In this document: one piece after another, positions 7,528 to 20,715 of the stretch
How the letters are laid out: every line of letters starts with the position of its first letter
Numbering within the stretch: the stretch's first letter is position 1
Assembly: GCA_014240065.1 (NCBI GenBank)
Contig: JAAZXR010000011.1
Location: forward strand, 1-64,000
Source of the DNA: Myxococcales bacterium
Lineage (GTDB): Bacteria > Myxococcota_A > Polyangia > Nannocystales > Nannocystaceae
Direction: 5' to 3'
Length of the DNA stretch: 64,000 bases
Position numbers and translations under genes: made by a program
Notes under the pieces: generated by a model
What the model saw: the letters and a program-made list of their open reading frames with translations, nothing else
The model's database searches: none
What the model was told of the DNA's origin: nothing

Positions 7528-9354
7528 TCATCGAGATCTGTCGGCGTGCTGTGACCTCGCCAGCGGCACATTCTCTTCGACCGCGACGGCCGGTGGCAGG
7601 AAGCTCCGCCCGTCGCGCCACGGGCAGGTCGCGCACTCACCTTGGGCGAGCGCCATGGCGTGGACGCGCGCCGCGTCCAACGCCATGAGCCACGTCTCCT
7701 GGGTCTCAAATACATTCTCCTCACCGATGCTCTCGAGGGCGCCGCTGCGCTCCAACACGCGATACGCCTCACGGTTGAGCCCAGCCAAGACGAGGTGACG
7801 CCCCCTCTCGCGCATACGCGCTGCGGTCGCCGACAGCTCGTCTGCGCACGACGCGTCCATCCCGGAGGTGCGCTTGAGCCTGACGACCAGCGCGACCAAG
7901 TCGTCTTCATGGGACATCTTGTCAAGCGCGGCGCCTAACTCTGGAGCGGAGCCGAAAAACAAGGCGCCTTCCACGTGGAGAATCCGCACCTTGCGACAGC
8001 GCTGCTGGTCCGCTGCGACGATCGCTTGAGTGCTCTCGGGGCGCGTCGGCGCCTCGTCGTGCGGAGCGCCCTCCTGCATGCGCCCTTCACTGGTCAAGAC
8101 GAGCTCTCGAATGACAAGCATCCGCGCGCGCCGCAGGTGCAAGATCAGACTCATCGAGATCCCCAAGTAGATCGCGAGGTCGAGCCGAATCGAGCACGTG
8201 CCGATCAGCGTCACGCCGAACGCCACCGCGTCCCCCCACGACGCACGAATCGCTCGATGGATCCGTGTCGCGTCGACGAGATCGAAGGCGATGACGAAGA
8301 GGATCCCCGCGAGGCTCGCGATGGGCGTGTGGTTGATCGCCCCCCCAGCGAACACCACGAGCGTGAAGAGGACGACTCCCGACATGACGCTGGACCACCG
8401 CGTTTGGGCCCCCGCCTGCTCGTTGAGCGCGGACCGCCCCAGGCTCCCGCTGACCGGGTAGCCCGAGAACAAGCCGGCCGCGAGGTTCGCCATGCCCTGG
8501 CCGAAGAACTCTCGTGAGCTGTCGATGGCGTCCCCCGTTCGCCCCGCGATGGCGCGCGCGACCGAGGACGACTCGATCAGTGACAACACCGCGCAAGCGA
8601 CCGCGAGCGGCAGCAGCTCGGGCCACAGTTCAGCGCTCGGCCGGGTGAAGGGGGGCAGCCCGCTCGAAATTTCCGAGATATCCGAGACGACCCGGAGGCC
8701 CCGCTGCTCGAGCTCCATCGCCCAGCTCGCGAGGGTCATCGTGCCCAAGGCGATCAGCGCGCCTGGGTATTTCTTGTCAGCGCGCGCGTTGATCCACCGA
8801 ACACCCGCGAAGATAACCAAGGTGGCGGCGCCGACCACCACAGACACGCCGGACGTGTCGGCGAGCCCCGCCGACCACCCCCGCGCCATGATCCACAAGG
8901 TCCCCCTCACCCCGTCGGTCCCCGTGAGGTTGGAGAGCTGGCCGGCTCCGATCAGCAGCGCCGCCCCCGTGATATATCCGAGCACCACGCTCGTGGAGAC
9001 GTAGCCGACGACGCGGCCAAGTCGCAGCAGCCCCGCGACGATCTGAATCAAGCCGACCATCACCGCGAGCGCGAGCGCCACCTGCACGGGATCCCCGTGG
9101 TGGGTGGACACGACCGCGGCACCCACCAGCAGGCTGAGCGCGTTCGTCGGGCCGGTGACCACGTGCCTTGAGGAACGCAGGATCCCGCCTACCACCGGCG
9201 GAATCATCGACGCGTAGAGCCCCACCACTGGAGGCAGGCCTGCGATTGTGGCGTAGGCGAGCCCTTGCGGCACCGCCAGGAACGCCACGGAGGTCGCGGG
9301 CCAAAGCTCCCGCGAGAGGGTCCTCAATTTCGCCGTCGTTTGCGACTTGGGCAC
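7528..9354 (-). CDS. SulP family anion permease with STAS domain
   Basis: A 608-residue inner-membrane transporter. The N-terminal part carries the SulP signature (AVPQGLAYATIAGLPPVVGLYAS) and about ten to twelve hydrophobic segments through residue ~410. A cytoplasmic C-terminal STAS domain (about residues 450-570) contains VRILHVEGALFFGSA and TSGMDASCADEL. SulP proteins move sulfate, bicarbonate or other anions; the family does not reveal the substrate. The gene lies 55 bases behind the diiron protein gene on the same strand, so it could be the last gene of that operon. An extra C-terminal piece (ECATCPW) has two Cys two residues apart and is not part of the usual STAS fold. Confidence 0.93.
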   Translation of the reverse strand: MPKSQTTAKLRTLSRELWPATSVAFLAVPQGLAYATIAGLPPVVGLYASMIPPVVGGILRSSRHVVTGPTNALSLLVGAAVVSTHHGDPVQVALALAVMVGLIQIVAGLLRLGRVVGYVSTSVVLGYITGAALLIGAGQLSNLTGTDGVRGTLWIMARGWSAGLADTSGVSVVVGAATLVIFAGVRWINARADKKYPGALIALGTMTLASWAMELEQRGLRVVSDISEISSGLPPFTRPSAELWPELLPLAVACAVLSLIESSSVARAIAGRTGDAIDSSREFFGQGMANLAAGLFSGYPVSGSLGRSALNEQAGAQTRWSSVMSGVVLFTLVVFAGGAINHTPIASLAGILFVIAFDLVDATRIHRAIRASWGDAVAFGVTLIGTCSIRLDLAIYLGISMSLILHLRRARMLVIRELVLTSEGRMQEGAPHDEAPTRPESTQAIVAADQQRCRKVRILHVEGALFFGSAPELGAALDKMSHEDDLVALVVRLKRTSGMDASCADELSATAARMRERGRHLVLAGLNREAYRVLERSGALESIGEENVFETQETWLMALDAARVHAMALAQGECATCPWRDGRSFLPPAVAVEENVPLARSQHADRSR

Positions 9355-9409
9355 GCGCGCAGTGTCCTACGAAGTCGTCAGGACGTCCACTACGTCACCA
9401 CTTCTTCCG

Positions 9410-10630
<1,221 letters not shown>

Positions 10631-10635
10631 TGTCC

Positions 10636-11373
10636 TCAATCGATCGTCGCCAACAGTTGACGAGCGCGGCTGGTGTGGAGCCTCGTGATGAACTCATTGA
10701 TGAGCGGGAGCCCGCGGTCGAGCAGTCTCCCCGCCTCGTCTGGGTCGAGCCGCCCCACGCGCGTCGCGAACATGCGAGCCTCCAGGCGCACGAGGCTCTT
10801 CATCGCCTCTCCGTAGACCGCGAGATCCCCCGGTGAGAAACCGAGCGCTGGATCGAAGCCTGCCGCCCGCAGCCGCACCCACGCCTCGACGACCCACACA
10901 TCCTCCTCCAACACCTCTTCGTTCGCCGCCTCCCCTCGCGAGGTCAGCAGCCCGGCCTCACCAAGCTCCAGGATCTCCGAGACAGAGCAGCCGGTGCGCG
11001 CCGCGACCGCCGACGCGGACACGAAGGGGGTCGCCCGTGTCGGACGGAGTGCGGACCGAACTCGCGTTCGCACCTCCGACATGATCGCCCGCTGCTCGGG
11101 TGAGAAGGCCTCTTCCTCGCCGTCGAGCACCGCGCGGATCGCCTTGAGCGGCAAGAACCGTTGATGGGCGAGCTCTCGGACCAAGCGAATCCGCTCCAGG
11201 TGCTCTTCCGAGTAGTAGGCCATGTTGCGCCCGGTCTTTTGTCCTTCCGGCACGAGCCCCTGCTGAATGTAGAAGTGGATGGTCTGCCTATCCAGCCCGG
11301 TTCGCTCGCAAAGATCGCGCATCTTGAAGACGAACACCTCCCGATCGATCTCGCGTGTCACCACGGTCGTCAC
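10636..11373 (-). CDS. MerR family transcriptional regulator
   Basis: The winged helix-turn-helix of MerR regulators covers roughly the first 80 residues (KMRDLCERTGLDRQTIHFYI, then a Tyr-rich wing and RIRLVRELAHQRFLPLKAIR). A long C-terminal effector region follows, with a second helix-turn-helix-like stretch (VSASAVAARTGCSVSEILEL) that is unusual for simple metal sensors, and no evident Cys metal site. The start is set at GTG 11373, which overlaps the upstream reductase stop as GTGA with a GAGGTG site in front; a GTG at 11394 is in frame but less likely. It probably controls its own operon from the promoter near 12640. Confidence 0.88.
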   Translation of the reverse strand: MTTVVTREIDREVFVFKMRDLCERTGLDRQTIHFYIQQGLVPEGQKTGRNMAYYSEEHLERIRLVRELAHQRFLPLKAIRAVLDGEEEAFSPEQRAIMSEVRTRVRSALRPTRATPFVSASAVAARTGCSVSEILELGEAGLLTSRGEAANEEVLEEDVWVVEAWVRLRAAGFDPALGFSPGDLAVYGEAMKSLVRLEARMFATRVGRLDPDEAGRLLDRGLPLINEFITRLHTSRARQLLATID

Positions 11374-12578
11374 TGGGGCACCTCGATCACGCACGGCCCC
11401 GTCGCCCGCGCCACGCAGGCGAGCACGTCACCGGCAGCCCGCTCACGATCCGTCAGGCAGTTCGGCGTCTCCATCGCCACGGCCCCGTCCACGAGCTTCA
11501 CCTTGCAGGCACCGCATCCACCCATCGTGCACGAGAACGGCATCTGGACGCCCGCCTCGATCCCGCTCTTCAAGATGGTGTCCGACGCGGCCACCTCCAC
11601 CTGGGACGAGCGTTCTCCCGATATGAACGTGAGCGTCGTCTGGCCCTGCTCCTCGCTCGACCGCTCGTCAATCTCCGGAGACGCGAAGCGCTCCTCATCG
11701 ATCTGGTCAGCTGCGACTCCCCGCCCGCGCAGGGTGACGCGCGCCGACTCCAGCAGCCCCGCAGGTCCACACACGAGATACCGCTCCGGCGGCGCCGAGA
11801 GGGACGCGAGCGCGGCGTCGAGCGCCTCGGAGAGCACCTCCGGCACCAAGCGACCCTCCATCGCAGATCCGGGGGGTCCGTCACGCTCGTAGACGCGATG
11901 GATGAAGAGGCGTCCCCGCCGGGCCCGCGCGAGGTCGTCGAGCTCTTGAGCCAACAGCGCGTGTCGCGGCGTGCGGACCCCGTGAATCAACACAAACTCG
12001 TAGCGGCTTGAGGCGGCGTCCAGCAGGGAGTGACAAATGGCCGCCATGGGGGTCACGCCGCTCCCACCCGCGATCATGACCACGCGGCGCACGTCGCCCT
12101 CCAAGAGCGCCTCCCCAAACCTCCCGGAAGGTCCGAGGAGCCGCAGCGTCGCCCCTTCGCGCACGTGCTCGGTGAGATAGGTCGACGCGCGCCCATCCGC
12201 CACTCGTTGAATCGTTAACCGCAAGCGCCCCGCGTCGCTGCAATTGTGGCTCGCGGAGTACGCTCGCTTTAACACACCGTCGGGGTGCGGCACCCGGACC
12301 GTATAGAACTGGCCCGGCCTCACGCGCGGCGCGTCTCGGCGCTCAGGCCGTAGCCACAAACTCACGGCGTCCTCGGTCTCCTCGACCCGTCGTTCCACCA
12401 CATGGGTCGCCCCTTCCAACAGACCAGGCTGCGGCGCGCGAGCGACCGCGACGCGCGCCGGCGCTCGGGTCGCGACCCACCGCGACGCGGTTCGGCCACG
12501 CCGATCTTCGTAGGGCGCCGGGTGACGGCCCGACACGCTCCGCCACACCATCTCAAGATCGGCGCGAAGTTGCCCCAT
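11370..12578 (-). CDS. FAD/NAD(P)H oxidoreductase with C-terminal plant-type 2Fe-2S ferredoxin domain
   Basis: An electron-transfer flavoprotein. After about 60 residues of leader, the FAD domain shows RPGQFYTVRVP and RAYSASHN (RxYS-type flavin binding); the NAD(P) domain shows VMIAGGSGVTPMAAI and CGPAGLLE; the C-terminal ferredoxin domain has C-x5-C-x2-C (FSCTMGGCGACK) and a fourth Cys in LACVA. The frame is open to a GTG at 12665, but that lies upstream of the predicted promoter -10; ATG at 12578, with ACGGAG five bases ahead, fits better. It heads the operon reductase, MerR, diiron protein, each joined by short overlaps, so it is the likely reductase of the diiron enzyme. Confidence 0.9.
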   Translation of the reverse strand: MGQLRADLEMVWRSVSGRHPAPYEDRRGRTASRWVATRAPARVAVARAPQPGLLEGATHVVERRVEETEDAVSLWLRPERRDAPRVRPGQFYTVRVPHPDGVLKRAYSASHNCSDAGRLRLTIQRVADGRASTYLTEHVREGATLRLLGPSGRFGEALLEGDVRRVVMIAGGSGVTPMAAICHSLLDAASSRYEFVLIHGVRTPRHALLAQELDDLARARRGRLFIHRVYERDGPPGSAMEGRLVPEVLSEALDAALASLSAPPERYLVCGPAGLLESARVTLRGRGVAADQIDEERFASPEIDERSSEEQGQTTLTFISGERSSQVEVAASDTILKSGIEAGVQMPFSCTMGGCGACKVKLVDGAVAMETPNCLTDRERAAGDVLACVARATGPCVIEVPQ

Positions 12579-12630
12579 ACGACTCCGTCGAACCTTGGTC
12601 CAGCGCGCGTGCAGTCGCCCCATACGCATG

Positions 12631-12662
12631 ATTCTAACACAGTTCTGTATACTGTCTAGCAA
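12631..12662 (-). promoter_or_regulatory. MerR-type promoter of the reductase-merR-diiron operon
   Basis: Reading the minus strand, a -35-like TTGCTA (12662-12657) and a -10-like TAGAAT (12636-12631) are separated by 20 bases, longer than the normal 17 and matching MerR-activated promoters. The spacer holds the dyad listed separately. The start of transcription would fall just ahead of the ATG at 12578. Confidence 0.55.
12639..12655. promoter_or_regulatory. Dyad operator, probable MerR binding site
   Basis: ACAGT and ACTGT half-sites are exact inverted repeats separated by seven bases (5-7-5) and lie centrally in the long promoter spacer, as in MerR, SoxR and CueR operators. The site probably serves the regulator encoded second in this operon. 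Confidence 0.5.
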
Positions 12663-12794
12663 CACATTACATAGCGATTTTATCGTTGATTATCAGTATG
12701 TTGAGAGGTTAGTGGGCTCCGGGGCGACAACTCGACGCCCGTGGGTACCTCGACCCGCTGGTCGTACAGCAATGGAATCAGTACCGTCGTTTCG

Positions 12795-14075
<1,281 letters not shown>

Positions 14076-14219
14076 CCGCCGCGCCCACGAGCCGCGCGTA
14101 TCGCCCACAGAGGCCCGCGCGGGCCAAATCCACCCGTCTCCGTGCTGAGATTGCCCATGGCGTGGTGCTCGGCGGCGGCGCGCCTTGCCCCCCACACCGC
14201 GTCTTGAAACACTCCGGCC

Positions 14220-15290
14220 ATGCGCATCTTGGATCTTCGAGGAACTCACCGCGAAATGGGCCAGCAGTTCGGCGAGCAGTGTCGCGGCGAGATCGAGACC
14301 TTCTACAAGCTTCGAGTGGCCAACGCCATCGCGCAGGCCAAGCAGCATGGCGGCCGCGACGTCGATGAGGCGACGCTGCTGCGGGTGGCGACGGCGTGCA
14401 TCGAGCCTACTCGTCAGTACCATCCCGCGGGTTGGGAAGAGCTCGAAGGCATCGCCGACGGCGCCGATATGAGCCCCACGAAGATCCTCGCCATGAACGG
14501 TCTCACCGACCTCCGCGACATCCTCGCGTGGCACGGCGACCTCGAGACCTTCGGTGGCTGCTCCAGCGTCGTCGTCGGCCCCGACCGCAACCGCGCTGGA
14601 CACGGCCATTGCGGCCAGACGTGGGACCTCGCCACGGACAATATGCCCTACGTGCTGGTCGTGCGCCGCGCCCCCGCCGACGCACCCAGCACGCGCTCGC
14701 TGACCACCGTCGGATGCCTGTCCTTGATCGGGCTCAACGAGCGAGGAATCGCCGTCGGGACCACCAATATCAGAACGAAAGATCCCCGCGCCGGCGTCAC
14801 CTATCTCAGCATCATCCACAAGGTCTTGCACTGCGACACGCTCGAGGCCGCGACGACCGCGGTGGTCGATGCTCCCCGGGCGGGCGCTCACTACTACTAC
14901 CTGATGGATCGAGGCTCGCGAGCGGCGGCCATCGAGTGTTCCGCGAACCTCGCCGACGTTCATCCAGTGACCGACGGCGTCTTCGTTCACACCAACCACT
15001 GCCTCGTCCCGGCCCATCAAGGGATCGAAGCCAACACCCCCGCCGCCTCTTCCCATGCGCGGCAGTCGCGGCTCGAGTCGCTCGTCGAGGCCGCCGAGGA
15101 CGCCGTCACCGCGACGACGATTGAGTCCGCGTTCGGTGACCGAGCCAACGGTGAGGACGCCATCAGCCGCGTAGACTTCAACGGGATCAGCAGCAACGGC
15201 GCCGTCGTCATGGCGCCCGCGGCGGGACTCTTTCGCGCTTGCCACGGCACACCTCACGACGCCGAATGGCTCGAGATCCCGGTCGCGTGA
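14220..15290 (+). CDS. C45 family autoproteolytic acyltransferase/hydrolase
   Basis: A 356-residue protein of the peptidase C45 (isopenicillin N acyltransferase-like) group of N-terminal nucleophile hydrolases. The start MRILDLRGTHREMGQQFGE is typical, and FGGCSSVVV contains the Gly-Cys pair where self-cleavage would expose Cys114 as the N-terminal nucleophile. HGHCGQTWD and the later NERGIAVGTTN also fit the family. There is no signal peptide. Relatives cleave or transfer acyl groups on amides such as penicillins, acyl-dopamines and acyl-amino acids; the substrate here is unknown. The stop lies 21 bases ahead of the S9 peptidase gene on the same strand, so the two may be co-transcribed. Confidence 0.88.
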   Translation: MRILDLRGTHREMGQQFGEQCRGEIETFYKLRVANAIAQAKQHGGRDVDEATLLRVATACIEPTRQYHPAGWEELEGIADGADMSPTKILAMNGLTDLRDILAWHGDLETFGGCSSVVVGPDRNRAGHGHCGQTWDLATDNMPYVLVVRRAPADAPSTRSLTTVGCLSLIGLNERGIAVGTTNIRTKDPRAGVTYLSIIHKVLHCDTLEAATTAVVDAPRAGAHYYYLMDRGSRAAAIECSANLADVHPVTDGVFVHTNHCLVPAHQGIEANTPAASSHARQSRLESLVEAAEDAVTATTIESAFGDRANGEDAISRVDFNGISSNGAVVMAPAAGLFRACHGTPHDAEWLEIPVA

Positions 15291-15310
15291 CATTGGGAGG
15301 CGTCGCTGAC

Positions 15311-17614
<2,304 letters not shown>

Positions 17615-18353
17615 GCCAACGCACGGCGCAACACGTCGCGTCCGTGCGTGTAGTGATATTCGAGCTGGTCCGCCCCGTAACGCGCGTCCGTCCCTACCGG
17701 GCATATCGCGCGCGCGTCCGCGTAGGCGCGCCACCCCGCGAGCGGCAGGCGAGTCGCTCCGGCCGGGATCGGAGCGGCTCGGCGCGCCTCCTCCATCGCC
17801 GGGCCACACGGTCCGCGGCACCCCTCGCACGGACCAGACGACGTCTCACCGGCGGTCGGGGCCGGCCACGTTGTGACGATGGCCGCGCGAAACGAAATCC
17901 ACGGGCCCCAGCGCGCGTGCGCGCCCAACCCCGCCGGCCCAAAGCTCGCGAGCCCCGCCTGGGCGGCGAGATCACGCATGGACGGGGGGTGTTGTGCGTG
18001 GGCGTATCTCACCTCCCACGCCCCGTCGGGGAGGCTCTCGGCGGGCGCGCTCACGCGAACCGCCGCCTCCACCATCCGCTCCGCCACCTCGTCGATCGGA
18101 TCGAGCGAATCGAGGAGCGCCGGCTCCTCCACGAGCGTGTCGAGGCACCGATCCCACCAGCCGCGAGAATGACCCACCACCACCACGAGCCTGTCTCCCA
18201 CCGCGGTCGAGAGGAGCTGACGCGGCGTCGGCACGCCACGGTCGTGGCGCCGAGCGCTCGCGAGCCCGCACAAGTCAAAGCCTCGCGAGCTCAGCTCCCG
18301 CATGAGGTCCGACAAGATAGGGTCTACGCGCATCGTCGGCTAGCGTACTCCAT

Positions 18354-19211
18354 TCACGAGGCCCCGGGCGCCCGCCTTTGCGGCGCGTACCGGCCCGCGC
18401 CGACCTCGATGAGGTAGCCCGAAAGCTCGGCCTCGAACAGCGCCGCCATGGCAGCGGCAGGGTCTTCGAAGTCGACCGCGGAGACGCCGGCTCCCCCGGC
18501 CAGCGCGAGTCGATCGCGAACAAACCACAGATGCTCAGGCCACTCAGGCTCCTGCGCCTCCGCGGGAGAACCCGACAACCACGCCGCGGTCCGGAGCGCC
18601 AGTCCCTCGCTGGCGGGCGCGCCGAGACATGTCGCGCCAGCCCCCGCGAGAAGCCCCGCACCCGGCGTGCCCACCACCACCGCCACGTGTCGACCGCGCG
18701 CGAGCCCGAGCCTCCCGGTCTGCACGGAGCCTGAGCGGAGCCCCGCCGCGACCACGATGACGTGCGAGCAAAGCTCCACCACCCGCCGGTTTCGGCTCGC
18801 GAACATGCCCCGCGTCGGCGTGGTCCCGAGCGGCTGGTGGAACAGCACACCGCTGCGCGGGGTGCTCGCCCCCGCCAGCCTCTCAAAGAGCCCCTCGTTG
18901 GTCGCCGGGTACGGACGATCCGATCCGAGGGGGAGCACGGCGAGGGTACCGACCCCGATCCGCAAGCTCGCCTCGTGGGCCGCCGTGTCAATCCCGATGG
19001 CGCCCCCCGAGACCACCGAAAATCCAGCGCGGCGGGCGCCGTACACGATCTCATCGACGGCCGCGACAAAGCGGCGCTCTGTCGCACGGCTGCCGACCAC
19101 CGCCACGCGGGGCGCCCTCGGGATCTGACCAACAAGCTCCATACCTCTGGTATCGCCGCCGCCGTCCGAACGTTGCGCGTCGTCACCCGAGCAAGACACA
19201 ATTTTGATCAC
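18354..19211 (-). CDS. dprA: DprA-like DNA processing protein
   Basis: Rossmann-fold DprA (Smf) domain: RVAVVGSRAT, VVSGGAIGIDTAAHEASL, a loop ending in FASRNRRVVELCSHVIVVAAG, and GSVQTGRLGLARGRHVAVVVG. DprA loads RecA on incoming single-stranded DNA in natural transformation. At 285 residues it lacks the usual N-terminal SAM domain, and the C-terminal part has only a weak trace of the winged helix, so it is a minimal or divergent form. The frame opens at GTG 19211, but ATG at 19142 (MELVGQIPRAPRVAVV) is equally possible. It lies 20 bases upstream of the QueG-like gene on the same strand. Confidence 0.8.
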   Translation of the reverse strand: MIKIVSCSGDDAQRSDGGGDTRGMELVGQIPRAPRVAVVGSRATERRFVAAVDEIVYGARRAGFSVVSGGAIGIDTAAHEASLRIGVGTLAVLPLGSDRPYPATNEGLFERLAGASTPRSGVLFHQPLGTTPTRGMFASRNRRVVELCSHVIVVAAGLRSGSVQTGRLGLARGRHVAVVVGTPGAGLLAGAGATCLGAPASEGLALRTAAWLSGSPAEAQEPEWPEHLWFVRDRLALAGGAGVSAVDFEDPAAAMAALFEAELSGYLIEVGAGRYAPQRRAPGAS

Positions 19212-19269
19212 ACGACGCGCGTTCTGCGGCGCGATCGGCGGGCCGAGGCGCGGGCTGCCTCGTGGGCGA

Positions 19270-20715
19270 TCAGCGGCCTGTGGCGGCTTCGCCCGACGCG
19301 GACAAGCTCGCCGACCTGTTCCCGGTGGAGGCGCTCGCCGAAGCCGAACTTGTGGTGCCGCCTGCGGAGGAGACGGTGGGCTCCTCGGTCTCGCTCATCT
19401 CTGGCATCCGCATCTCGACGGGATCTCCCTCTTCGACCTCTTTCAAGCCGACCAGCACGATCCCCAACGAGGCCTGCTTTTGGACCTGCACCACCATCAC
19501 CTCAGCGAGCACTCGCCGTGGATGCCCCTCTTCGTAGGGGACATGGAATTCATGATTTGGGGAGTATTCATCACCCTTGTGAATCACCTCAAGGATATTG
19601 CCGCGGCGCACGCCTTGGTCAGAGCCGAGGTTGATCACAAACAGATTGAGCTCCCCGATCAGCGCGGTCCCCCGGAATGAACTGAGGATACGACCAAGAT
19701 CGTTGCTCTGATTTTCTACGGGGCGGATCCGCGAGAACCGTGAGCGGAGCTCTCCGACCTTAAACCCGCGCTCGATGGGGCGCATTGCATCCACGATGCG
19801 CACCTCCGCGCTCTTTTTGGCCACCCGCTGCACGTACACCTCCCCGACGATCTCAACGAGCTGACCGATCACCGGCCCTTTCTTCACCCGGTTCCGCTTC
19901 TTGCCGCGAATGATGACGTCATGCACTGGCCGCGTCGGCGCGAACACTGCGAGCCGCTCTCCCGCCACCGGCGGATTGGAGGCGTCATAGCTGATGTAGG
20001 CGATATCGCCCAGACTCACCATGACCTTCGCCTGGGCAGCGCCCGAGATCTCCATCGCGCTGTCCATGTCTTCTTGATCGACGAACGCGTAGCGGTCGAG
20101 CAGCTGTTCTTGATGCTTCACGGCGTCGATCCGCCGCGTCTGCTCATAGCTGATCGCCGGAGAGGGGACCTGCAGTCCACCAGCTGCTCCATCCTCCGCG
20201 TCGAGCAAGCGCACGCGGTCACCGGGAAAAATCCAGTGGGCGTTCGTTATCGATTCATTAAACGACCACAGCTTGGGCCACAGATATGGATCCCGAAAAT
20301 ACCCCTCGCTGATGGCCCACAGGGTGTCGCCGGGTTCGACCACATGAAACTCGGGCATGGTGATCCCGTACCCGCCACCCTCCATGTCGTACAGGTTGAG
20401 ATCGAGGATGTCGTTCCCCATCGGCGCCGCTTCCTCACCATCCTCCCCGCCGGTGGACGCGCCAGGCCCACGGATCGTCCCCGTCGTGCCACCGCTCGCG
20501 CGCGATGAATTCCCAAGAATTCCCGGATTTGCGCGGGTGGTTGGATCGACATTTCCACCTGATTGCATCCCGACCCCAGGCGCCCCCGCGCCGCTCGGTC
20601 GGCCATCCGCCACCGGTGGTTGAGCCAAGGCGAGCGTCGGAATCACGAGTGAGACCGCGGCCGCGGCCGGCAGGAGAGAGGAGAGCGTGATTGTGGTGCA
20701 CCGACGAAATTTCAT
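19270..20715 (-). CDS. Exported LysM domain protein
   Basis: A 481-residue secreted protein. A signal peptide with ALA-Q cleavage is followed by a Gly/Pro-rich low-complexity stretch to about residue 100. A LysM peptidoglycan-binding domain spans residues ~120-170 (FHVVEPGDTLWAISEGYF ... NAHWIFPGDRVRLL). The large C-terminal region (SDQGVRRGNILEVI and neighbours) is predicted beta-rich and not recognised. The ATG overlaps the stop of the CpoB-like gene as ATGA, so the two are translationally coupled. Together they suggest an envelope or peptidoglycan function, perhaps linked to Tol-Pal or to a secretion assembly. Confidence 0.88.
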   Translation of the reverse strand: MKFRRCTTITLSSLLPAAAAVSLVIPTLALAQPPVADGRPSGAGAPGVGMQSGGNVDPTTRANPGILGNSSRASGGTTGTIRGPGASTGGEDGEEAAPMGNDILDLNLYDMEGGGYGITMPEFHVVEPGDTLWAISEGYFRDPYLWPKLWSFNESITNAHWIFPGDRVRLLDAEDGAAGGLQVPSPAISYEQTRRIDAVKHQEQLLDRYAFVDQEDMDSAMEISGAAQAKVMVSLGDIAYISYDASNPPVAGERLAVFAPTRPVHDVIIRGKKRNRVKKGPVIGQLVEIVGEVYVQRVAKKSAEVRIVDAMRPIERGFKVGELRSRFSRIRPVENQSNDLGRILSSFRGTALIGELNLFVINLGSDQGVRRGNILEVIHKGDEYSPNHEFHVPYEEGHPRRVLAEVMVVQVQKQASLGIVLVGLKEVEEGDPVEMRMPEMSETEEPTVSSAGGTTSSASASASTGNRSASLSASGEAATGR

